In this document: piece by piece, positions 54,177-64,000 of the stretch
How positions within the stretch are numbered: position 1 is the first letter of the stretch
How the letters are laid out: each line of letters opens with the position of its first letter
Assembly (NCBI GenBank): GCA_037176705.1
Contig: CM073890.1
Span: 97,268,591 to 97,332,590 of the forward strand
Origin: Molossus alvarezi
Taxonomy: Eukaryota > Chordata > Mammalia > Chiroptera > Molossidae
Direction: 5' to 3'
Length of the DNA: 64,000 nucleotides
Notes under the pieces: generated by a model
What the model was told of the DNA's origin: nothing
Database searches by the model: none
The model's input: the letters and a program-made list of their open reading frames with translations, nothing else
Translations under genes and position numbers: made by a program

Positions 54177-55039
54177 ATTTACATTTAAGGTGATTATTGA
54201 TATGTACTTATTTATTGCCATTTTTGTTTAGTGTGGTTCTATTTTCCTTCCCATTTCTCCTGGTAATTACAGCAGTCCTTTTAACATTTCTTGCAGTGCT
54301 GGTTTGGTGCTAATGTATTCCCTTAGCCTTTTTTTTTTGTCTGGGAAGCTCTGTATTTGACCTTCTATTTTGAATGATAGCCTTCCTGGGTAGAGTAGTC
54401 TTGGCAGCCACTATGGAAAACAATATGGTGTTACCTCAAAAAATTAAAAATTGATCTTCCATTTGACCCAGTGATCCCACTTCTAGGAATATACCCTAAG
54501 AAGCATAAAACACCAATCAGAAAGAATATATGTACCCCCATGTTTGTAGCAGCACTATTTACAGTCGCTAAGATCTGGAAACAGCCTAAGTGTCCATCAG
54601 TAGACGAATGGATAAAAAAGCTGTGGTACATATATACAATGGAGTACTACGCAGCTGTAAGAAAGAAAGATTTCTTATCCTTTGAGACTACATGGAGGGA
54701 CCTTGAAAGTATCATCCTAAGTGAAACAAGCCAAACAGAGAAAGACAAGTTTCATATGATCTCACTTATTTGTGGAATATAATGAACATAACAATCTGAG
54801 GAATGGGGTAGTCCCAGAGACGTGGGAGCGGGGTACAGACTGACAATCCCCTAACGTGGGGGGTGGTGGGGGAGAGATAAACCACAGAACTTATATGCAT
54901 GTATGCATGAACAGTGGACATGGACAACAATCTGGGGAAAGGGCAGGGAGGGAGGGGGAGGGGGGAATCAGTGGGGGGAAAAAGAGAAACATCTGTAACA
55001 AAAATTAATTAATAAGATAAAAAAAAAAATTAAAAAAAA
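54177..55039 (+). mobile_element. Young L1 with 5' inversion (twin priming)
   Basis: Two parts in opposite orientation lie inside one perfect 14-bp TSD, AAAAAAGAGAAACC, at 54163-54176 and 55040-55053. 54177-54405 is antisense and covers the end of ORF1, the ORF1-ORF2 gap and about the first 15 codons of ORF2. 54406-55039 is sense and covers the last part of ORF2 (open at 54471-54782, ending ISLICGI), the G-rich 3' UTR and the A-rich tail. About 3.4 kb of ORF2 between the parts is absent. Confidence 0.96.
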
Positions 55040-55053
55040 AAAAAAGAGAAACC

Positions 55054-58000
55054 TGGAGAACAAATGTCTCACAGGGAATTTTAGATAGAATTGGTAAAGT
55101 CGGATTTTCTTTTTCCTACTAATGCATTTTCTTTATTCTTAAAAGCATTTTTAAATAACATGATTATTATATCTAGTGCAATTGCTATATGTGATGTATA
55201 ATACTTTAAAGTTTTAACTTAGATATGAGGATATTATTTCATAATGTTACCTGGTATATTTAACGCTTTACTCCTACGCAACCCAAATGAAATGGCATAT
55301 CTGGTATTTTGTGGCTTAATTTAAGAACACAATGCCCATCAGTTCTTGTTGCCGAAATACTTTAACATTTTATGTTGTGCTGACAACGCTAAGGTACTTA
55401 TCTCAACGAACTGTATTTTGATGTCTTTATTAACATTTCTCCTCAATAATTCCAAATGGAGAGATTCAAAAATGAAATTCTTTGCTCTTTGTTCTTGCGT
55501 GATAATGATTGAGGTGAGACTCGAAAAATATATTCAGAATGTATGATCTTAGTGACACATGAAAATAATGTCCATCTTTTTGCAGTAATCAAATTCTAAT
55601 TAAACATAGATGTAATTAAACAATGTCACTAGCTAGTAGTTTGAAATAAGGCATTATGTCTACCCTTGTACAGCCAATTTATGTTATTGTAACATAAAAA
55701 CAACTGTTAGAGGGATTATTGCTTTTAAACTTCAGAAAATTCTTGAAAATTATTGTTTTCTTATGACTCACCTAAGGGCAGCTGAAAGCTAACCTGTTCA
55801 CCATCACATACAAAGTCGGGAACGTGGCTCAGTTTTCAATATATAGTCCACTGTCTTCAATTCCACAGAGTTTATAAATTAACTACAAAAAATAATCAAA
55901 CAAAACATTATACCTTCACCATGCCTACTAGTTTAGTCATTGCCCTGAAATATAAAGATTAATAAAAGTTATAAGATTTCATCTTTGCTCACCTTATATT
56001 GATGAATTGTTATGTAATTTCTGACTAATAATAGTTTTCTTCTTTTTGCTCTTATGGACTCTTACGTAAAATGGTGAAGCAGAGTGGGTGATTACCTACT
56101 GTAATAGCAGTATTCAATCTACTATAAGACTGTATATAAATTCTTCAAAGATTGTCACAGAATATATGCACCTGCATGGATAAGAAACTGATTATTAATC
56201 AAGAGAATATGAGAAACTATAAAATGCAATATGAAGAGATATGACTGAGGTGAACATGGAAAATATAGTTTTTCAATTTCATTTTCAACCTGTCAGGAAG
56301 GCTATATAGGACAGGTGACATTGAACATAGAAGAAAAATAAGTATTTTGATGATCTGGACAAGAAAAGGCATTTTAAAAGCAATTTTGATATATCTGTAG
56401 ACTTATTCTAATTTTTGACTCTGTGTTTTTTAATTTGCTGATAAAATCATCAGAAACTAATGTAAAATGTCTCCTCTGCTTGAAGAATCTTGACATCTAG
56501 CACTTTATTTTAACACCTTTCATACAGTATCATTTCCTTTTATAGTCATTACATTTACAAAAATATTTTTTCTTCTTTCCCAGAGAACAAAAACACAGTA
56601 TTATAACTGACAATCAAAAGCAACAAAGGGGCCCCAAGTTGCAAACAAAGGGTAAAATGCATAGATTTCCAAAAAACTAAATTATAGCTATAAAAACTTA
56701 AATGGCTAAATCTGTATTATCTTTTGTTGCTCCAGCAGCTAGTTGCTATGAAAATACTGACAATTACAAATATAGTTCTTTTCCTTCTGCCAATGGAGCT
56801 ACATATCTTCCTAGAAAAGTCACAAGTGAGAGATGAATTTGACATCTTGGGTAGCAAATTGAATAGAAGCAAGAAATCAAGTAGAAATTTAAATCTCTCC
56901 TCTGACTCTCACAGGATCATATGAAAGTGACTTCCATAATGGCAAGATTTTCTGAGAACATTGAATTAGAATTTTAAGGACATGCTTATTCCAAATCAAT
57001 ATGACTCAAGAGATTAAAACAATTTATGCCTTTTGAGAACAATGCATAATGTCATTCTGAATAGGCAAGCCATTCTTAGGAAATGTCCTTAAGAACAAAA
57101 AATATAACAGGCAGAAATATCAAATTTACTTTTATTACAAAACCTTCCCAGAATTTAACTTAATTTAAAACTAAAATAACTTCATGTTTATTATTTTTAT
57201 AATCACCGATGAATTTTTATTGAGTGGTAAGTGTTGCCCAAAGAGATGTGATAGTCTCCGCCTGCAGGACGCACTATCTGGTTGGAAAAGAGAAATTAAC
57301 TTTCAATTGACAGATGTTCCTATTACCTGTGTTACTCTCTTGCCCTCTTTGGAACCATACAATTTTAACAATTACTTGGGTTTTCATTGAATACATGTTT
57401 TTACTTCTTCTTGGGACCAGATATGACTATGGAATTGATGGGAAAATCTACCTCAAATCTCAGTGTATCAAACTCTACTGTGTCCTCAGCAGGAATGTCA
57501 AATATCAGTAACTCCCCACTAAAATCAGAATTTAATGGCCAGTATGCTTGGGTTTAAGTTTGTGCTACAGTATTAAAAGTCCCCAATCTAGCAGCACTAG
57601 AAAAAATAAGGAAACTCTTAAAGCCTAACTCTTAATTTTTTTTACAGTTGTATTATTTGCAGAATATGAATCACACTGTGTAGTCACCTAGCAACTATTT
57701 ATTTGATGTAAAATTTTAACCAAAAAAAGATATATTTTCCCCATGACTAAGTTCTATTTCAAGTTGATCAGATCTAATTAATTTTCACATGAGAGAAGCC
57801 ATAATAGCTTGAACAATAATGAGCAGGAGGCAGATCTGTTTACAGAGAGAATGGCACCGGGGCTAATGCAGCAGATGTTGGGTGGTACCCGGTGCCTCTG
57901 GACATGTTAGAGATGTTATTTCATGGTCCATGTTCAGAACGAGAAGAAACTCAATGGGAAATATTACAGAATTAAATATCATAACAAGAAAACTTGATGT

Positions 58001-59899
58001 GTCTTTCTTTGTCCTTTACTTTTCTGGGCTTCCCTATGATACAACATTCTTCATATTTTATTGTAACGGTGTGTTCATATTTCTTTCTACTCTACTAAAC
58101 TGTAGGATCTTTGAGTGATCCTGTCTTACTTATCCAGGGATAGGCAAAATGCTAAGTTCATGGTAGATTTCAAAATGCTTAAATAGATGAGTAGGATGAG
58201 GACCTAAGATGATGAGGTACTTATCAGAGAAGTAGCAGACAAATAGTAAGTAATGTCATTGGATCTCCAGGCCCGTGATTTTTTATAGCCTGACATACTT
58301 AAGAAACAAAATGTGTAAAGGCTTGGTATTCACCTAGAGATGGAAAATTACTAATTACAATCTTGCATTTGTTGAATAAATACTTTGTGGATGCTGAAAA
58401 TCAGAATGAACAATTCCCAAGCAACTCTGGCATTCATAATTTGGAGTTACAGTAGTTGAATCTCATGTATTCTGAATGAACCAGTGAGTCACTTAGCTGG
58501 TGATGGAGCCCAGCCTTGAACATCCCAGCCAATATTTTGTCACAGCTGTGAGCCCTGAGAGCTTGGCCCTCTCTGCTCTCAGGCGATAGTGTTCTGCATA
58601 TATGTCCCCGAACGAGGGGAAGGGAGAAAGTGCCAACTTAGTCAATTGCTTACCACCTACCTCTCAGGGTAACTTTGATTTTCTCTGCTCATCATTACTT
58701 ACACAGTCACCCCCCCAAAGGGATTAAACACTTCTTTTCCGTGTGAAAATTGCAGTGTAGGAAAGCTTTTCATGAAAGTTAAAAAGGTTGTGAGATGATA
58801 ATATGAGGAAACATGTTATTCTCTCTGCTAATAGCATTTAACTGAAAGCCAGAAGCCTGTATAGACATTGTGGTATGCATAAATTTCAAGTTTCAAGAAA
58901 ATTTTGAGATTTATCATTCATGAATCTCACAAGCTTACTGTGCTCGAAAGAATAAAACAAAGACATTTGGGAAACAGAGGAAATGCATTTATTGAACACC
59001 CACACCATGGTCACCTATGAAGCGCTTGTCGTGCAGAGGGAGTGGTAATTTAATGAAGTTCAGAAAATCTGGCTCTTTTCCAAAGGTACGATAATAAATT
59101 AAACAAGAGGTCCATTTTGGTTGAGAAGAAATCAGGCAAAGAAAAGACAAACATTGAATAAACTGACACCATGATTTCTGACAATGAAAATGTAACAGAA
59201 GAAAGAAGATAAAACCAATACCAGAAAGCTTACATGAGAAACAGTATGCCATCTCATTAGAATTGTCTTGTGAAAATTATACCAGAAATTGTCGCTGAAC
59301 TTGCAGATGTGTACTAATCCAATTGAGTGATAGGAATATATACATTTTCTTAACAAATATGAACATTAAACTTGTGCTGAGCATCAACAATATTTATAAC
59401 TCTCCTGTACACTTGTCACAGTCAAGCTTTATTATTTGGATGATTATTGGTATAATGACAATTTTCCCAATAGACAGAAATCTTCAAGAAGTAAAGACCA
59501 TACCTGACTTGCTCACCATTGACTCCCCAATGCCTGACACAGAGTGTAACAGAGTAGACACTTAAAATACTTCATTGAATTTGTAAATGAACAGTGAGCT
59601 GCATTGGATTCACATGTAAACAGCCCTATTTTTTTTTTTTTTACTGTCATTAAACATTTTAAATTTGAAAGTAAATAGGGTTGTGACTCCTATGCCTACA
59701 AACCAGGTTTGCTTTGAGCTGAATAGATTTAGAAAACAGGAAGTCTGAGATGAGCATCTGACAGAGGTGTTTCCATTGGACTGCTCAGATGCTGGCTTGC
59801 CCTCTGCTACTTGGGCATATGTAAACCCAAACCTAGCTGCTAAATAAATAATCAAATTCATCTGCATACATGACTTCATTTTCTTTCAATCTAAGACAT
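55054..59899. other. Longest stretch without recognised repeats or genes
   Basis: Nearly 5 kb, AT-rich, with no VES, L1, LTR or MIR recognised and no convincing coding exon. Short frames on both strands (e.g. 57184-57390, 57882-58118, 58989-59252) have no domain. A T-run lies at 59630-59642. Conserved noncoding DNA could hide here; a cross-mammal alignment would show it. Confidence 0.45.
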
Positions 59900-60287
59900 T
59901 TGTCTTGGTGGTTTTCTTTTTTTCTTTTTTAAATCTTTATTGTTGAATGTAGAATGTAGAATGTATTACAGATGTTCCACATTTTTCCCCCATTGACCCC
60001 TCCTCCCCACTCCCGCCCCCCTCCCGCCTTTTCCCACACTGTTGTCTGTATCCATTGGTTATGCATATAAGTTCTTTGGTTTATTTCTTCCCACCACCCA
60101 ACCCCTTTCCCTTTGAGGTTTGTCAGTCTAGCAATGAATTTGTACTTCTTAATCCCTTCACCTTTTTCACCCATTCCCCCAACCCCCTCCCATCTGGCAA
60201 CCAACAAAATGTTCTCTGTATCTATGAGAATGTTTCGGTTCTACCTGTTCATTATGTTTGTAGATTCCATTGTCGATAGATATGTAT

Positions 60288-61208
60288 TCATTGCCATTTT
60301 GTTTGTTCATATATTTTATCTTTTTCTTCAAAAAGACCCTTCATCATTTCATATAATAACGGTTTGGTGATAATGAACTCCTTTAACTTTTTCTTGTCTG
60401 GGAAACTCTTTATATGGCCATTGATTCTAAATGACAGCTTTGCAGGATAGAGTAATCTTGGTTGTAGGTTCTTGCTTTTCATCACTCTGAATATTTCTTG
60501 CCACTCCCTTCTGGCCTGCAAAGTTTCTTTTGAGAAATCAGCTGACAACCTTATGGGTACTCCCTTGTAGGTAACCAGCTGCCTTTCTCTTGCTACTTTT
60601 AAGATTCTCTCTTTGTTTTGAACCTTTTGCATTTTGATGATGAGGTGTCTTGGTGTGGGCCTCTTGGGGTTCATCTTGTTTGGGACTCTCTGTGCTTCCT
60701 GGACTTGTATGTCTGTTTCCTTCACTAAGTTAGGAAAGTTTTCTGCCATTATTGTTTCAAACAGGTTTTCGATTTCTTGTTCTCGCTCTTCTCCTTCTGG
60801 CACCCTCAAGATGCAAATGTTGGCATGCTTGAAGTTGTCCCAGAGGCTCCTTACACCATCCTCATTTTTTTGGATTCTTTTTTCTTTTTGCTGTTCTCAT
60901 TAGGTGTTTTTTGCTTCCTTATATTCCAAATCGATGGTTTGCTTCTTGGATTTACGTACTCTAGTATTGAAGCTGTGTAAATTATTCTTTATTTCAGTTA
61001 ATGCCTCCTTCAATTCTTACTGGTCCTTGTTTATGCTCTTGAGGCCCTCCCTAAGTTCACTGAGGTTCTCACTAAGTTCATTGAGCATCCTTATAAGCAG
61101 TATTTTGAACTCAGCATCTGTTAGGTTGCTTATCTCCATTTCGCTTAGTTCTTTTCTTGGGGTTTTGTTCTGTTCTTTCATTTGGGACCTGTTTCTTTGT
61201 CTCCTCAT
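60288..61208 (-). pseudogene. HAL1 ORF1 remnant (L1 ORF1p-like RNA-binding protein)
   Basis: Starts MRRQRNRSQMKEQNKTPRKE and continues with a helical, coiled-coil-like N-terminal part (ELSENLSELREGLKSINKDQ). The frame is stopped by TAA at 61017-61019, again at 60900-60902, and shifted in an A-rich stretch near 60865-60900. From 60809 a 173-codon frame holds the rest: PEGEEREQEIENLFETIMAE, NFPNLVKETDIQVQEAQR, RPTPRHLIIKMQK and LLYPAKLSFRINGHIKSFPD. These are the RRM and C-terminal regions of ORF1p. The total, about 307 codons, is normal for the family. The upstream and downstream parts are in the same reading register, so damage is limited. It probably no longer makes full-length protein. Confidence 0.93.
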
Positions 61209-62040
61209 TTTGGCTGCCTCCCTGTGTTTATTTCAGTGTATTACTTAGCGAGCGGTATGGGGCTCGCTGAGACCAGATGCTGCTCGTTTGAAAGAATTTA
61301 GGAAAAACCTGAAGCAGGATCCAAGACCGGCCAATCCTATGGTTAAGCAAGTGGCAACAGCTTGGGTGGGCTTGAAAGTTGGGTGGGGCGGGGCCTCAGG
61401 GAGTCACCAGGGCGGGGCTACCAGTGTGAGCCAGGTTGCTGGAGTCCCAGATATGGCTTCTGTCTGCCGCCCCAGGGAAGGGCCACCAAAGGAACAAAGG
61501 CCTCTGACAGCAGGTTTGTCCCGGAGAAAGCCCCCTCTCCTGCCCTCGCTCCAGTGCCAAACAGCTCAGTTCTTCCCTGTGTGTCTCTGGTGCCCCTCGA
61601 GCTGCCTCCCCTCCAAGCTTAGAGGGAGCGAGTCCGATAAGTCTGTGCGTGGGCCCTTTAAGGAGCTGCCTGGGGCTCCAGCCGCCTCAGCCTCCCTGAG
61701 CCTCAGTTCCCGCTGGTTTACCAGCCAGAAGTTATGGGGACTCTCTTCCTGGCACCGGAACCCTGAGCGGGGCACCTGGTGTGGGATGAGGACCCCTCAG
61801 TCCTCAGGGAGGACCTTCCCAGCCGAGGTGTCCTCCTGATTTTTATCCGCCACACGTGGGTGTGGGCCCAGCTCGTCCCCTCCGCCCTCCTCCCAGTCTC
61901 GGTGTGGCTGCTGCTTTAATCCCGTAGCTGTAGGACTGCCATTCAGCTGGTGTCAGGGGGTCTGAAGGATGGTTGTTCTGTAGTTTAGTTGTAACTTAGA
62001 TGTGGTTGCGGGAGGACGCGATACCACGATTACCTGCACT

Positions 62041-62050
62041 GCCATCTTGA
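62041..62050 (-). promoter_or_regulatory. YY1-like site at the HAL1 5' end
   Basis: Minus-strand TCAAGATGGC lies about 10-30 bases inside the element's 5' end. In L1 5' UTRs a CAAGATGGC motif at this position binds YY1 and directs the start site (established for human L1). Binding here is inference. Confidence 0.6.
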
Positions 62051-62088
62051 CCAGAAGTCCCGATTCATATCTTGTCTTGGTGGTTTTC

Positions 62089-64000
62089 AAACTGTGATTA
62101 TTTATATAACAGCATCACTATCATCTGTAAACTTGGTAGAGATGTAAAATTTTCAGCCCATTCACAGAACTACTACTAAATCAGAAACTGAGAATGGGGC
62201 CCATCAATGTGTGTCTAAAAACCTACAGGTGATTCTAACACATGCTAAAGCTTGAGATACTCCAAACACTAGATGAAGTGAGGATTACTGTAAACAGAAT
62301 ATTTTATAAATTGTCATTCCATATCCCTTGCTGTTAGAGAATCCACAAGAGACAACCTTGTAACTACTGCTATAGTGGCCCCTTTAGTTACGAACTCTAG
62401 CCTTTCGAAGACAACTCGAGCGACAACTGCAGTTGTAAAAGAAGATCCATTAAACTTTTACTCCTAAAATTTCAGTAAAATAATTCATGTTGTTTTATAT
62501 TCTTCACCCACGGTACTCTCATTTTGGTACAGTTTTTCTTGTAATGTGTGTTTTGTGACCACTCATTCTATAATGCATGTTAGTTTTGAGATGCTATTAA
62601 ATGTACATGCATTTCTCCCCGAACCCCCTTTCTTGGTATAGTATGCATATTACTTTAGCAGGAACAAATTTTGCTTCCTTTGGATATTCTCTTCAATACT
62701 CTGGACATTTTAAAATAAAGATTTATCTTCTATAAGGCAAGTCATCACCTAAAATATACAGATTTAAATAATCTATTTGTAGACACGCTAATTATACCAG
62801 TCCAAATAAAAAGAAAATTTCTTCATATTTGGATTTGTCTGCTGGCAAATAAATGTAAGAAGCTGGCCAAAATATAATTTAATTCCTTTGGGATTGCTAA
62901 TTAAGGAAAAATAAATAAAAATACTCAACCGATTCTCTCATACACTCTTTTCTGGGCACATAAATAATGAAAACAATTTGTCACACAGGGATAAATCCAT
63001 GTCCCCCTGCACAATTTCTTCTTCTTCTTCTTTTTGATTTGGGACAACGCAACTAAGTAGCACATTATCATTTTTTCCATGTAAATTTTCCAGTATTTCT
63101 AAAATGTTACATAAGAAAATTTTTACTAGTGTAGTGAGAATAATTCCAACTTGGTACAATATAATCCACATAACAAGAAGTCAGGCTCAGAGAGAAAACC
63201 AAAGATTTAAAAAAAAAAATGGTTTCAAATTTTTATTTTATGTTAGTAAGACAGCTTGCATCATACAAATTTTCTAGTCAAAAGCTACTATAGAATCTCA
63301 GTTAGTTTTTTTTGGCTTATTTAGACATTTGAAAGCAATTAACTTAGCCAGCAGTCAAATTACAGATACAAAACTGAAGTGAAACATATGGAGGAAAGCT
63401 ATGCTTCTTTAGCAATCTTTCCCAATGAAGAATTTGCTATTATTTGCCATTTCATACTGTGGGGCACAGAGTTTAAGCAGAAAGTATCTGCTCAGAAATT
63501 TTTCAAACTCTTGGGATGAGAAGATGAAAATGTAATGATTACCAAGGTAGGCCAGGCCCAAATGTCCAAGATCTAGAGAAAATGGATTTGTAGAAAAATG
63601 AAGCCAGCATTCTTATTATTGAGGCATTTGTCAGACATTACACTGTCAAGGTATAAGAGGCTGAGAAACTGAGAAGGCAGGCAAGTAGACTAAAAAAACT
63701 TTTAACGGTCTCACAACATTAGAGAAGCACAAATTGGAACTTAGAGTCTGCTGAGGAATAGAGGCAATGGTAACACGCCACATTTTCAGCAGTATGGATG
63801 AAGAGAAATTATTACAGCTCTCACAAAGTTTGAAACCTGTTTTCAAACTATACTAATCATGGTTAGAGCAAAGACATCTGCCCCTACTCTAACTACTGAT
63901 GAGAATATTTAAATCTTCTTTGATGAAGATATCACCCAGAGCTTATCTTGGTAGTCTTTTATATGTAATGTTCAGGTTGAACATTCAATTAAGACAAACA
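62089..64000. other. Unassigned AT-rich sequence
   Basis: No gene or repeat recognised up to the right edge. The frames at 62938-63171 and 63646-63846 (minus) show no domain. Confidence 0.4.

Larger units (their letters stand above)
59917..62071 (-). mobile_element. Full-length half-L1 (HAL1) retrotransposon
   Basis: On the minus strand: a 5' end with GGGACTTCTGGTCAAGATGGC near 62060, a GC-rich 5' UTR of about 860 bp, ORF1 only (61208-60288), directly a 3' UTR (60287-59935) and an A-tail. There is no endonuclease or reverse transcriptase sequence. A perfect 17-bp TSD, TTGTCTTGGTGGTTTTC, lies at 59900-59916 and 62072-62088, so the missing ORF2 is the element's design and not local damage. HAL1 elements are known L1-derived, ORF1-only families that depend on L1 ORF2p. 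Confidence 0.93.

Overview
The window reads as gene-poor nuclear DNA from a microbat, most likely Yangochiroptera. The main clue is 14 copies of one tRNA-derived SINE with the layout of bat VES elements: a tRNA-like head with A and B boxes, a middle part, a CT-rich stretch, and an end close to ATGTCCTCGGGTGAGGAT plus an A/T tail. Mammalian MIR, L2, MaLR/MLT1 LTRs and L1 support this. No HeliBat-type Helitron end was recognised by eye, so a non-vespertilionid microbat is slightly favoured, but species is not settled. No intact host protein-coding gene, tRNA, rRNA or CRISPR was found.

Layout. 1-5 kb: pyrimidine microsatellite, AT-rich sequence, a head-only VES copy and a full VES. 5-8.3 kb: two related LTRs in the same orientation, the second split by a hAT-like MITE. 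8.6-16 kb: L2, MIR, LTR remnants and three VES copies. 16.3-18.0 kb: a 5'-truncated, frameshifted processed pseudogene of PABPC4. 18-37.7 kb: old L1, L2, MaLR and MIR fragments, seven further VES copies and microsatellites in otherwise unassigned AT-rich DNA.

37.9-45.5 kb is a four-level nest: a MaLR LTR is split by an older L1 3' fragment, which is split by a near full-length L1 with decayed ORF1 and ORF2, which is split by a VES SINE. 46-47.7 kb holds three more MaLR fragments. 48.4 kb has a very short L1 3' end in a perfect 20-bp target-site duplication (TSD). 49.4-54.2 kb is an old, internally deleted L1M into which a VES with a 3' transduction, a mariner MITE and, at its 3' edge, a twin-primed (5'-inverted) young L1 have landed. 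59.9-62.1 kb is a complete half-L1 (HAL1: ORF1 only) on the minus strand with a perfect 17-bp TSD.

Nothing here works as an operon or gene system. The linking theme is L1 machinery, which mobilised L1s, HAL1, VES SINEs and the PABPC4 transcript. I did not find a convincing undescribed system; the value of the window is a well-preserved stratigraphy of retrotransposition, including several uncommon outcomes (twin priming, SINE 3' transduction, head-only SINE, nested L1-in-L1). Family names come from recognition without database searching; edges of old repeats are approximate.
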